Of a stretch of 62,211 nucleotides of DNA, positions 1 through 7,874 are shown in pieces. Source of the stretch: UBA877 sp034436335 (GTDB lineage Bacteria > Chloroflexota > Anaerolineae > Anaerolineales > Villigracilaceae); NCBI GenBank assembly GCA_034436335.1, contig DAOTVO010000023.1, positions 1 through 62,211 on the forward strand. The letters are read 5' to 3'. The notes below the pieces were generated by a model, which was given only the letters and a program-made list of their open reading frames with translations, did no database searches and was not told the origin of the DNA. The position numbers and the translations under genes are program-made. Positions within the stretch are counted from its first letter, which is position 1. Every line of letters begins with the position of its first letter.

Positions 1-900
1 TTTTATATGAGGGAGATGGTAGCGTATTTGCGGAAAAATGGCGTGGATACTTCGGAGTTTAAGGGGTTTAAAGGAGAAGATTGGCTGGATTATCAAAAAA
101 GCATAAAAGTCTATGAGGCTTTGTGGCGGCTGCTTTATCAAAAGTATCAGGAAACAGGCGAGTACAGAAGCGATTTTTTGCTGACGCCCTGGCTTTTGCG
201 GGGAGATGGAAATGAGAATTTGGGGATGTATGATACAAGGAATTTTGTACCATCAATTGGGGGTATTAATGGAGATTTAGGGTACGATCCCGGTTTCTAT
301 AATTCACCAGAAAAAATTATAAACATTTTTTCTGCTAATAATTTGCAAGAAGCAATACAGATGTGGAGAGAAGCAAAAAAACAAAATGGCTTTGTTGTAC
401 CAATATTTGGCGTGCCAACAAATATTGAGAGACAAGCTGCTGTAAATTCATCCTACGGCGTTCTCACAGCCATTGCGGATATGCCAGGACGAGATGGAGT
501 AAAGATTTTGGTTTTGGGGTTTGTGGATGAGAATGAAAAATGGGTGTATCAGCCGTTTGCAGTGAACTTGAGCCCAGATACCCGCACGCAGGCAGGAGAT
601 TTTATGTTTGATGCGCCTAATATTGTCGAGCCTGCGCCGGAGGGGTTTAATGTTTGGGTGGCTAAAGAACCTGGAATAAATGGAGAAAGGTATAATGGTG
701 AAAAATTATTAGAACTCGTAGGTCATGAAATTGTTGTACAGCCAATTACTGTTGTTGCTAATGAACAAAATCAAGAACAAAGATTTTCCCAGTTTATGTT
801 TGAAGGAATAGAATCGGCTGGGCATATTTCTGATGGTGGCAATGCTGAGAATTCTCCATTGGTTGAACCGGCTGCGGGTCCAAACGAGGGGGGACCGTAA
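1..900 (+). CDS. Lipoprotein-like protein, 5' part outside window
   Basis: The frame is already open at base 1 and ends in TAA, so about 299 C-terminal residues are seen. It is a paralog of the complete lipoprotein gene at 52553-53779; base 1 here matches base 52886 there. The Met at base 7 is internal in that full-length copy and is not the start. Bases 1-240 and about 449-605 are nearly identical to the paralog. The stretch between is diverged, though it keeps a VPIFG / YGVLTA pattern, and the ending NSPLVEPAAG is shared. The gene is AT-rich compared with its neighbours. I recognise no catalytic motif and assign no function. By analogy with the paralog it is probably an anchored, exported protein. 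Confidence 0.75.
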   Translation, partial: FYMREMVAYLRKNGVDTSEFKGFKGEDWLDYQKSIKVYEALWRLLYQKYQETGEYRSDFLLTPWLLRGDGNENLGMYDTRNFVPSIGGINGDLGYDPGFYNSPEKIINIFSANNLQEAIQMWREAKKQNGFVVPIFGVPTNIERQAAVNSSYGVLTAIADMPGRDGVKILVLGFVDENEKWVYQPFAVNLSPDTRTQAGDFMFDAPNIVEPAPEGFNVWVAKEPGINGERYNGEKLLELVGHEIVVQPITVVANEQNQEQRFSQFMFEGIESAGHISDGGNAENSPLVEPAAGPNEGGP

Positions 901-1046
901 GGCGTAGGTTGGCGGGCACACGCAGGGCGGGGGGGCTTGCTCGCTGTTTTTTCCACGCATGGCACAAAAAGCGCCGAGGGCTGCCGGGGCGCAAATCTCT
1001 GCTTTGCGTTGACTGGCGTATTGGGCACAGCAGGTCTCCCGCCGCC

Positions 1047-1066
1047 GACAGGCTGGAAAGCCTGTC
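1047..1066. repeat. Perfect short palindrome, REP-like
   Basis: GACAGGCT and AGCCTGTC form an 8-bp perfect stem closed by a GGAA loop. It lies in the GC-rich gap 901-1165, which otherwise holds no gene. There is no T-run, so it looks like a dispersed palindromic repeat rather than a terminator. Confidence 0.5.
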
Positions 1067-1153
1067 CTACGCGCCTTTGTCGTATAATTCCCTCAGCAAG
1101 ATCGTCCACCAACCAACGACGGACGACTGACGACTAACACCACCCATCGCGTG

Positions 1154-1159
1154 TAAAAT
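1154..1159 (+). promoter_or_regulatory. -10 hexamer of a probable leaderless promoter
   Basis: TAAAAT ends 6 nt before the ATG at 1166, and no Shine-Dalgarno lies between them. This spacing would put the transcription start at or next to the ATG. No good -35 box is visible. Confidence 0.4.
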
Positions 1160-1165
1160 AAAGCC

Positions 1166-1981
1166 ATGCCCCCTGCCCTGCCCGCCTCTTTCGTCTTTTC
1201 CCAGTCCTCCTTACAGGACTACGCCGACTGCCCGCGGCGCTTCGAGTTGCGTTACCTGCTTCAGTTGCAGTGGCCGGCCGTGGAAACCGAACCGGCGCTG
1301 GAGAACGAACGCCGCCAGCAGGAGGGGCAATTCTTCCACCGCCTCGTCCAGCAAGCGCTGATCGGCATTCCGGCCGAAAAACTGACGCCCCTGGCCTCCA
1401 CCCCCAACCTGCGCCGCTGGTGGGACAATTTTCTCTCCCATCCCGTCTCACTTTCTGGCTACACGAAATATACGGAAATTTCGCTCTCCGCCCCCCTGGG
1501 CGGCTTCCGCCTGCTGGCCAAATACGACCTCCTCGCCATCCGGCCCGGCCGGCAGGCGCTCATCTACGACTGGAAAACCTACGCCAAGCGCCCGCGCAAC
1601 GAGTGGATGGCCGCCCGCCTGCAGACGCGCGTCTACCGCACCCTGCTCGTCCGCGCCGCGGCGCCCCTCAACGGCGGCGCGCCCCTCCTGCCGGAGCAAA
1701 TCGAGATGATTTACTGGTACGCCGATTCCCCCGCCGAACCGGCGCGCTTCCCCTACACCACCGCCCAGTACGAACGCGACTGGGCCGGGCTGGAAAAACT
1801 GGCCGCCGAAATCGCCGCCGCAAGCGGCTTCCCCCCCACCGAAGACGAAAAACGCTGCGCAACCTGCGTCTATCGCTCCTACTGCGCCCGCGGCGTCCGC
1901 GCCGGCGAGGGCGAGGAAACCGAAACTGAACTGATCGAGCCGGCAATCCATTTCGAGCAGATTCAGGAAATCGCCTTCTAG
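1166..1981 (+). CDS. PD-(D/E)XK nuclease with Fe-S type cysteines (RecB/Cas4-like)
   Basis: A 271-aa protein of the RecB/AddB/Cas4-like nuclease superfamily. The N-terminus has the usual FSxSxLxxYxxCPxxF signature with Cys22. His58 lies in EGQFFHRL, Asp121 in AKYDLL, and the D-x-K core is Asp135-Trp-Lys137. Three further cysteines (231, 234, 240) follow the C-x2-C-x5-C spacing that, with Cys22, binds a [4Fe-4S] cluster in this family. It is expected to cut or trim single-stranded DNA ends. The stop lies 2 nt before the recJ start, so the two are probably cotranscribed, consistent with a DNA-repair role. There are no cas genes nearby, so a CRISPR function is not supported. Confidence 0.85.
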   Translation: MPPALPASFVFSQSSLQDYADCPRRFELRYLLQLQWPAVETEPALENERRQQEGQFFHRLVQQALIGIPAEKLTPLASTPNLRRWWDNFLSHPVSLSGYTKYTEISLSAPLGGFRLLAKYDLLAIRPGRQALIYDWKTYAKRPRNEWMAARLQTRVYRTLLVRAAAPLNGGAPLLPEQIEMIYWYADSPAEPARFPYTTAQYERDWAGLEKLAAEIAAASGFPPTEDEKRCATCVYRSYCARGVRAGEGEETETELIEPAIHFEQIQEIAF

Positions 1982-1983
1982 AC

Positions 1984-4263
1984 ATGCGCTGGCTCGAGGC
2001 TTCCTCCCCCCCTCCCCTCCCCCCTGACCCGAACCTGCGCCCGCTGGTCGCTCGTCTCCTGGCCCGGCGCGGGCTGACCACGCCCGAGGCGGTCCGCGCC
2101 TTTCTCGATCCGGCTGCCTACCGGCCCGCGCCCCCCTCGGCATTGCCGGGGCTGCCGATAGCCGTCGAACGAATCACTGAAGCCATCCGGCAGAAGAAGC
2201 CAATCGGGGTATGGGGCGACTTCGACGTGGACGGTCAGACCGCCACCACCATCCTGGTCGAGGCCTTGCGCACCCTGGGGGCAGAGACCGCCTACTACAT
2301 CCCCGTCCGCTCAACCGAAAGCCACGGCATCAGCCTGCCGCGGCTGGAGCAGATGATTGATCAGGGCATCCGCTTGATCGTCACCTGCGACACAGGCATC
2401 TCGGCCCACGAGGCCGTCTCTTTGGCCCACGCCAGGGGAGCGGAAATGATCATCACCGATCATCACGAATTGCCTGCCAGCATCCCCCGCGCCGGTGCTG
2501 TGATCAACCCCAAAATGCTGCCGGACAAGCATCCGCTCAGCACGCTTTCGGGCGCCGGCGTGGCCTACAAACTGGCCGAAGCCCTCCTGGATGACCGTCT
2601 GGCCGAGGCGGAGGCCCTGCTCGACCTGACCGCCCTGGGGCTGGTGGCCGACCTGGCCGTCCTGACCGGCGAGACTCGCTACCTGACCCAAAAAGGTCTG
2701 ACCGCTCTGCGGGCGACGAACCGGCCCGGCCTAAAGGTGATGTACAAACTGGCCGAACTCGACACTTCGGCGCTGAACGAGTCGCATATCGGCTTCACGA
2801 TTGCGCCGCGCCTGAACGCCCTGGGGAGACTCGGAGACGCCAACGCGGCAGTCGAATTTCTGACCACCCGCGACCCCGTCCGCGCCCGCGTGCTGGCCGT
2901 CCAGATGGAAAACTACAATGCCCAACGCCAACTCCTAACCAACCAGGTGACAATGGCCGCCGAAGCGCAGTTACGCGCCAATCCGTCCCTGCTGGCCGCG
3001 CCGGTTATTATCGTTGGGCATCCCGAATGGCCAGGGGGCGTGGTAGGCATCGCTGCGGCGCGGCTGGTGGAGCGTTACGAGAAGCCGGCCATCGTTTTGG
3101 TCACCCCTCCCGGCAAGCCCGCCTACGGCTCGGCGCGCTCGGTCGAAGGCCTGAACATCACCGCTGCCATCGCCGAACAACAGGATTTGCTGCTCAAATT
3201 CGGCGGTCATCCGATGGCGGCCGGGCTATCCATAGCGCCCGAAAACCTGCCCGCGTTCATCCGGCGGATGAATGCGACGGTGGGGAAAATGCAACAGTCG
3301 CGGGAAGAACCCGTCCTGGAAATTGAAGCCTGGCTGAATCTCTCCGATCTGACCGACGGTCTGGCTGCGGCGCTCGAACCACTGGCGCCTTTTGGGCCGG
3401 GCAATCCGCGTCCCATTTTTGCCAGCCGCGGCCTGACCCTGAAAAGCGCCGTCCCACTGGGGCGCAACAAAGAACACCGTAAACTGATTGTGTCGGACGA
3501 ACAGGGAATCAGCCGGGAAGCGCTCTGGTGGGATGGGGGCGCAGAGGAACTCCCGGCTGGCGTCTTCGACCTGGCTTACACGGTGCGGGCGGCCAACTGG
3601 CGCGGCAAGCCGCAGGTCCAGTTGGAAATTGTCAGTTTGTGCATTGCCGAAAAAGAGCAGGTGGAGATCAAAACCAAAACATTCGAGGTGGTGGATTACC
3701 GCGCCGAGCCAGACACTTTCAAGGTACTCGAAAGGCTCAAGCAGGAGCCATCCACTCTTGTCTGGGCTGAGGGAGAAGCAAAAGAGCGCGTCGGCGGCGC
3801 AGACCGCCATTCGCTCCGCCAGGCCCGCCACCTGGTCATTTGGTCCATTCCACCATCCGGCGAAGAACTGCGCGCCGCGCTGGAGGCCGTCCGGCCGCAA
3901 ACCGTTTCTCTGCTGGCCGTTCAGCCGCCGCCGGAGTCGGCAGAGGGATTTATTGCCCGTTTGAGCGGGCTGGTGAAGTTTGTCATCAAGCAACGCGGCG
4001 GGGTGACCTCCTACGAAGAACTGGCCGCCGCCACCGGCCATCGCGTGCTGACCGTTAAACGCGGGCTGACCTGGCTGCTCATGCAAGGGAAAATCAGCCT
4101 CGAGCGGGATGAAGACGGTCAATTGCTCATTCGTGAAGGGAAAAATGAGCGCGAAGCGGCCGGAGCGCGCCGTATGTGGAGCGAAGTGCAAAGCCTGCTG
4201 GCTGAAACAAACGCCTACCGGGCGCACTTTTGCAAAGCGGATAAAGATAACCTTTTCGCCTGA
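1984..4263 (+). CDS. recJ: Single-stranded-DNA-specific exonuclease RecJ
   Basis: A 759-aa DHH-family 5'-3' exonuclease acting on single-stranded DNA in recombination and mismatch/base-excision repair. The DHH domain shows GDFDVDG (Asp79, 81, 83), a TCDTG motif (Asp136) and TDHHE (159-162). The DHHA1 part contains GGVVGIAAARL and GGHPMAAG. An OB-like region follows around the ARPIFASRGL segment. The last 150 residues add a region that looks like a winged helix (TSYEELAAATGHRVLTVKRG), as in longer Gram-positive-type RecJ proteins. The ATG at 1984 follows the nuclease stop by 2 nt, pointing to an operon. The metal-binding motifs look intact. Confidence 0.93.
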   Translation: MRWLEASSPPPLPPDPNLRPLVARLLARRGLTTPEAVRAFLDPAAYRPAPPSALPGLPIAVERITEAIRQKKPIGVWGDFDVDGQTATTILVEALRTLGAETAYYIPVRSTESHGISLPRLEQMIDQGIRLIVTCDTGISAHEAVSLAHARGAEMIITDHHELPASIPRAGAVINPKMLPDKHPLSTLSGAGVAYKLAEALLDDRLAEAEALLDLTALGLVADLAVLTGETRYLTQKGLTALRATNRPGLKVMYKLAELDTSALNESHIGFTIAPRLNALGRLGDANAAVEFLTTRDPVRARVLAVQMENYNAQRQLLTNQVTMAAEAQLRANPSLLAAPVIIVGHPEWPGGVVGIAAARLVERYEKPAIVLVTPPGKPAYGSARSVEGLNITAAIAEQQDLLLKFGGHPMAAGLSIAPENLPAFIRRMNATVGKMQQSREEPVLEIEAWLNLSDLTDGLAAALEPLAPFGPGNPRPIFASRGLTLKSAVPLGRNKEHRKLIVSDEQGISREALWWDGGAEELPAGVFDLAYTVRAANWRGKPQVQLEIVSLCIAEKEQVEIKTKTFEVVDYRAEPDTFKVLERLKQEPSTLVWAEGEAKERVGGADRHSLRQARHLVIWSIPPSGEELRAALEAVRPQTVSLLAVQPPPESAEGFIARLSGLVKFVIKQRGGVTSYEELAAATGHRVLTVKRGLTWLLMQGKISLERDEDGQLLIREGKNEREAAGARRMWSEVQSLLAETNAYRAHFCKADKDNLFA

Positions 4264-4269
4264 AATGGG

Positions 4270-4275
4270 TACAAT
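4270..4275 (+). promoter_or_regulatory. -10 hexamer of a probable leaderless promoter for archease
   Basis: TACAAT ends 6 nt before the archease ATG and directly follows the recJ stop. No Shine-Dalgarno is visible. The archease gene may therefore have its own leaderless promoter in addition to read-through from recJ. Confidence 0.4.
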
Positions 4276-4281
4276 TGAAGT

Positions 4282-4692
4282 ATGCCTTTCGAGGAACTTC
4301 CTCACACCGCCGACTGGGCCATCCGCGTTTGGGCGGAGGACTTGCCAGGGCTGTTTGCCGAAGCGGCGCGGGGGATGAACGCGCTGATGCGGGCGCGCCC
4401 GGCGCCAGGTCCGGCCGCGCAGCGGACCCTGAGCCTGTCTGCCCCGGATGCCGAAGCCCTGCTGGTCGCCTTTCTCTCCGAACTGGTCTTCGCCGCCGAG
4501 CAGGAACGACTCACGTTTACACATTTCCACGTTGAGATTTTGGAACGCCCAGATGAATGGGAATTGAAGGCCGAGATGCAAAGCGCGCCGCTGGAGTCGG
4601 CGAGCAAAACCATCAAGGCCGTCACCTATCACAATCTGCAAATCCGACAGACGGCGCGAGGGTATGAGGTGGAGATTGTGTTCGATGTGTAG
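4282..4692 (+). CDS. Archease (RtcB activator)
   Basis: A 136-aa archease-family protein. The start PFEELPHTADWAIRVWA has the family's HTAD signature, whose acidic residue takes part in metal transfer. The region ALLVAFLSELVFAAEQ and the C-terminal KAVTYHNLQI and VEIVFDV strands also match the family, and the length is normal. Archease promotes guanylylation and multiple turnover of the RNA ligase RtcB, encoded 200 bp downstream on the same strand. The pair therefore forms an RNA repair/ligation module. The start follows a -10-like TACAAT with no Shine-Dalgarno. Confidence 0.92.
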   Translation: MPFEELPHTADWAIRVWAEDLPGLFAEAARGMNALMRARPAPGPAAQRTLSLSAPDAEALLVAFLSELVFAAEQERLTFTHFHVEILERPDEWELKAEMQSAPLESASKTIKAVTYHNLQIRQTARGYEVEIVFDV

Positions 4693-4718
4693 GCCGGATT
4701 GTCACTCCGACCCGGCCT
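4691..4718. repeat. Hairpin right after the archease stop
   Basis: AGGCCGG pairs with CCGGCCT across a 14-nt loop, starting inside the stop codon region. There is no clear T-run, so it may stabilise the 3' end or act as a weak terminator. Confidence 0.35.
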
Positions 4719-4743
4719 CATTCAGAAAACTTTATTCGTAATA

Positions 4744-4843
4744 ACCGCCGAGACGCAAAGAACGCCAAGAATCTTGCTGAAATTCGCCAAGAAAGGCTCT
4801 TGGCGACTTCCAAGTGGGCTCGGCGCCATGGCGTCTTGGCGGT
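4744..4843. repeat. Nested inverted repeat, dispersed-repeat type
   Basis: ACCGCCGAGACGC (4744-4756) pairs with GCGTCTTGGCGGT (4831-4843) with one mismatch. Inside it, CGCCAAGA (4763-4770 and 4785-4792) can pair with TCTTGGCG (4798-4805). The element fills most of the 203-bp gap between archease and rtcB and looks like a non-coding mobile or REP-like repeat. It could fold in the mRNA if the two genes are cotranscribed. Confidence 0.5.
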
Positions 4844-4895
4844 AAAGGTGATTGCAGATAAAGTCTAGAGAGCCATTTGCTTCTTTGGAGGCCCT

Positions 4896-6347
4896 ATGAT
4901 TCGCATTCAGGATTTGACCAAAATCAGCGACTACGAATGGGAAATTCCCCAGAGTTTTCGCGGCGATATGCGCGTGCCGGTGCGGTTGTTCGCGACCCGC
5001 GAACTGCTCGAACAAATTGTGGACGACAAGTCGCTGGAACAGGCGGTCAACACGGCCACCCTGCCCGGCCTGGTGGGGCGCGTCGTAGTGATGCCCGACA
5101 TGCATCAGGGCTACGGTTTCCCGATCGGCGGGGTGGCGGCCAGCGAGTACCCGCAGGGGGTCGTCTCGCCGGGCGGAATCGGCTACGACATCAACTGCGG
5201 CGTGCGTCTGCTGGCTTCGTCTTTGGAGGCCGAGGCGGCCGCGCCGCACCTGAACACCCTGGCGACGCTCATCAATCAGCATTGTCCCTCGGGCGTTGGG
5301 CGGGAAGGCGTGGTGCGCGTTAACACACAGGAACTGGAGCGGGTGATGCGTGAGGGGGCGCGCTGGGCGCTCAAGAACGGATTCGCCAGCGAACAAGACC
5401 TGGCGCACACCGAGGAGGGCGGCTGCCTGGAGGGCGCCCAACCGGAAAAGGTGAGCGAGCGCGCCAAACAGCGCGGCCGCGAGCAGATCGGTTCGGTGGG
5501 GGCCGGCAATCACTTCGTGGAGGTGGATGTAATCGAGCAGGTCTTCGACGCCGAGACGGCAGCCGTCTTCGGCCTGCGCGAGGGCTGCCTGGCCGTCCAA
5601 ATCCACTGCGGTTCGCGCGGCCTCGGCCACCAGGTCTGCACCGACTACGTCCAGGAATTCCAGGGCGCGGTGCGGCGCTATGGCATTCACCTCCCCGACC
5701 GGGAACTGGTCTGCGCGCCGATGGACAGCCCCGAAGGGCAGGCCTATCTGGGCGCGATGCGCGCCGCCGCCAATTTTGCCTTCGCCAACCGGCAAATTTT
5801 GGCGCATTCCATCCGCCGCGCCTTCGAGGAGACCTTCGCCGGCAAAGAGAAAAACTGGCAACTGACGCAGGTGTACGACATCTGCCACAACATCGGCAAA
5901 ATCGAAACGCACGCGGTGGAGGGCAGGAATATCAAAGTCTGCGTGCACCGCAAAGGCGCGACGCGCGCCTTTGGGCCCGGGCACCCGGCTTTGCCGCCCG
6001 AATACCGCCCGACCGGGCAGCCGGTGCTGGTGCCCGGCTCGATGGGCACGGCTTCGTGGGTGCTGGCCGGCACGGCGGAGGCCATGCAGCGCTCGTTCGG
6101 TTCGTCCTGTCACGGCGCCGGGCGGACGATGAGCCGCGCCAAAGCCAAGCACGAGGTGCGCGGCGAAGAATTGCGCCGCGAATTGGAGGGCCGCGGCATC
6201 CGCGTCCGCGCCGGCAGCCTGTCTGGCCTGGCAGAGGAAGCGCCGCAAGCCTACAAGGACGTGGACACGGTAGTGGAGACGGTCTGCGCGGCGGGAATTG
6301 CCCGCAAGGTGGCGCGCCTGCGTCCGCTGGCGGTGGTAAAAGGATAA
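4896..6347 (+). CDS. rtcB: tRNA-splicing/RNA repair ligase RtcB
   Basis: A 483-aa GTP- and Mn-dependent RNA ligase that joins 2',3'-cyclic phosphate or 3'-phosphate ends to 5'-OH ends. Metal-binding motifs are complete: GGIGYDINCGVRL (Asp98, Cys101), GAGNHFVEV (His206), HCGSRGLGHQ (His238) and CHNIGK (His331). The guanylylated histidine is His406 in GSSCHGAGRTMSR. The length is typical of the family. The start ATG follows GGAGG at normal spacing. It lies downstream of archease, its usual cofactor. No rtcA or rtcR is visible. It could serve tRNA repair after ribotoxin attack. Confidence 0.95.
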   Translation: MIRIQDLTKISDYEWEIPQSFRGDMRVPVRLFATRELLEQIVDDKSLEQAVNTATLPGLVGRVVVMPDMHQGYGFPIGGVAASEYPQGVVSPGGIGYDINCGVRLLASSLEAEAAAPHLNTLATLINQHCPSGVGREGVVRVNTQELERVMREGARWALKNGFASEQDLAHTEEGGCLEGAQPEKVSERAKQRGREQIGSVGAGNHFVEVDVIEQVFDAETAAVFGLREGCLAVQIHCGSRGLGHQVCTDYVQEFQGAVRRYGIHLPDRELVCAPMDSPEGQAYLGAMRAAANFAFANRQILAHSIRRAFEETFAGKEKNWQLTQVYDICHNIGKIETHAVEGRNIKVCVHRKGATRAFGPGHPALPPEYRPTGQPVLVPGSMGTASWVLAGTAEAMQRSFGSSCHGAGRTMSRAKAKHEVRGEELRRELEGRGIRVRAGSLSGLAEEAPQAYKDVDTVVETVCAAGIARKVARLRPLAVVKG

Positions 6348-6365
6348 ACGGAACTTTTAGGCCAG

Positions 6366-6390
6366 AAAAGGCGTCTAAAGACGCTTATTT
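6366..6390 (+). terminator. Weak terminator after rtcB
   Basis: GCGTC-TAAA-GACGC forms a short stem followed by TTATTTTA, 18 nt after the rtcB stop. The gap from here to 6499 holds only a partial inverted repeat (ATCCGCAGAT at 6392 against ATCGGCGGAT at 6464). Confidence 0.4.
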
Positions 6391-6499
6391 TATCCGCAGA
6401 TTGCGCCGATTTACCCCGTGGGTATGATGCCGCCAATTTTTCCCTATCTGCGACCTCTGCGACATCGGCGGATGATTTCCGAGACCAGGGTGGCGGTTA

Positions 6500-7246
6500 C
6501 TATTTTTCCAAAATCTGCGAGAGGAACAGTTTGGTGCGGTCGGATTTGGGGTTCTTGAAGATGTCGTCCGGCGTGCCGGTTTCGACAATCTGTCCCTGGT
6601 CAAAGAAATACATCCGGTCGGCAACGGCTTTGGCGAAGCCCATCTCGTGGGTCACCACCAGCATAGTCATGCCGCTCTTGGCCAACTCAATCATGACATC
6701 CAGCACTTCTTTGATCATTTCCGGGTCGAGCGCGGAGGTCGGCTCATCGAAGAGCATGATTTTCGGCTCCATGGCCAGGGCACGAGCAATGGCCACACGC
6801 TGCTGCTGGCCGCCAGAAAGTTGAGCGGGGTATTTATCGGCCTGGTCAGGAATTCCCACCCGGGCCAGCAACTCCCTGGCTTTGAGTTCCGCTTTCTCCT
6901 GCGGCCACTTGCGTACCTGAATAGGCGCTAAGGTGATGTTTTGCAGAACCGTCAAATGAGGGAAAAGGTTGAATTGCTGAAACACCATACCGGTCTCGGT
7001 GCGAATCTTTTCGATATTGCGCATGTCGTTGGTCAGTTCGATGCCATCCACGATAATTTGCCCCTTCTGATGGTCTTCGAGACGGTTGATGCAGCGGATG
7101 AAAGTGGACTTGCCCGACCCGGAAGGCCCGAAAATCACAACGACCTCCCCTTTTTGGACCTCCATGTCAATTCCCTTCAAGGCTTGAAAGTGCCCGTACC
7201 ACTTCTCGACTCCGCGGGCAATAATGATAGGTTCGTTTGTGCTCAT
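6500..7246 (-). CDS. Amino-acid ABC transporter ATP-binding protein (GlnQ type)
   Basis: A cytoplasmic ATPase of the polar amino-acid ABC importer class, about 248 aa. The Walker A motif GPSGSGKST, the Q-loop in VFQQFNLFPH, the signature LSGGQQQRVAIARAL and Walker B IMLFDEPTSALDPE are intact. The ending THEMGFAKAVADRMYFFDQG is typical of GlnQ/ArtP proteins. I chose the ATG at 7246 because AGGAG lies 6 nt upstream; an earlier in-frame TTG has no such site. No permease or substrate-binding gene is adjacent, so its partners must be elsewhere. The substrate cannot be told from sequence. Confidence 0.9.
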   Translation of the reverse strand: MSTNEPIIIARGVEKWYGHFQALKGIDMEVQKGEVVVIFGPSGSGKSTFIRCINRLEDHQKGQIIVDGIELTNDMRNIEKIRTETGMVFQQFNLFPHLTVLQNITLAPIQVRKWPQEKAELKARELLARVGIPDQADKYPAQLSGGQQQRVAIARALAMEPKIMLFDEPTSALDPEMIKEVLDVMIELAKSGMTMLVVTHEMGFAKAVADRMYFFDQGQIVETGTPDDIFKNPKSDRTKLFLSQILEK

Positions 7247-7316
7247 CACGCTCTCCTGTGGATTATCTTGCCGCAATTATAGGGCATCCGGCAAACAGAC
7301 ACAAGCCCCAAGCAAG

Positions 7317-7799
7317 TTATTCTCTCTCTGGGACGCTGATAACCGCCAGCCGGGCGCGAGTCAGTTCAACCAGACTGTGCACCGGCAGACGGATATTCAG
7401 CCCGCGTTGTCCACCGCTCACGTGGACCTCGGGCCGGCTTTCCGCTTCGGAAGAGAGAACCACCTGGAAGCCTTTGTTCAACAAAGCCAGGGGTGAAATT
7501 CCGCCCGCCTGCAGGCCGGTCATCTGCTCGGCCTCCCGTTCGGTGGGCAGGATGAGTTTCTTCTCACCGAGCGCGGCGGCCAGAAGTTTCAGGTCCACGC
7601 GGTGAGGTCCGGGGACGAGCGCCAGGATAGGCTTACCTTTCTCGCGCTTGACCACAATGGTCTTGTAGACCAGCATCGGGTCCACACCAAGCAGGCGCGC
7701 CGTCTCCTCTGCGCCGAGTTTTTCAGGCGGCAGTTCGAAAGCCCGATAGGGAATCTTACGGGCATCGAGAAGACGGGTGACATTGTTGGCAAGCGGCAT
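7317..7799 (-). CDS. YbaK/EbsC-type aminoacyl-tRNA deacylase
   Basis: A 160-aa protein of the YbaK/prolyl-tRNA-editing family, which hydrolyses mischarged tRNA such as Cys-tRNA(Pro) in trans. Family motifs seen are the YKTIVVK strand, LVPGPHRVDLKLLA, TGLQAGGISPLAL and the C-terminal VSGGQRGLNI. The length is as expected. It is divergent from rel with 75 bp between the starts. The precise tRNA specificity is not readable from sequence. Confidence 0.88.
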   Translation of the reverse strand: MPLANNVTRLLDARKIPYRAFELPPEKLGAEETARLLGVDPMLVYKTIVVKREKGKPILALVPGPHRVDLKLLAAALGEKKLILPTEREAEQMTGLQAGGISPLALLNKGFQVVLSSEAESRPEVHVSGGQRGLNIRLPVHSLVELTRARLAVISVPERE

Positions 7800-7826
7800 T
7801 CTAACGCCGATTATATGCGGAAAAGA

Positions 7827-7832
7827 TATAAT
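7827..7832 (+). promoter_or_regulatory. -10 box candidate for rel
   Basis: A perfect TATAAT lies in the 75-bp divergent gap, 42 nt before the rel ATG. No matching -35 sequence is seen at the right spacing. Confidence 0.35.
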
Positions 7833-7874
7833 AGGGAAATAAAGAACAGCGAATCACGGCATCAAACATTGAGC

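Noticed and set aside
1166..1981. Cas4 of a CRISPR system
   Set aside because: The Fe-S PD-(D/E)XK signature fits, but there is no cas1/cas2 or array, and the gene sits in an operon with recJ.
3226..6248. Long minus-strand frames opposite recJ/archease and rtcB (471 and 508 aa)
   Set aside because: Both lie antisense to genes with full catalytic motifs and show no recognisable domains.
7602..7874. Longer Rel starting near 7602
   Set aside because: The extension would overlap the divergent ybaK-like gene and has no RelA similarity; MKTETPLTLDELL at 7875 is the natural start.
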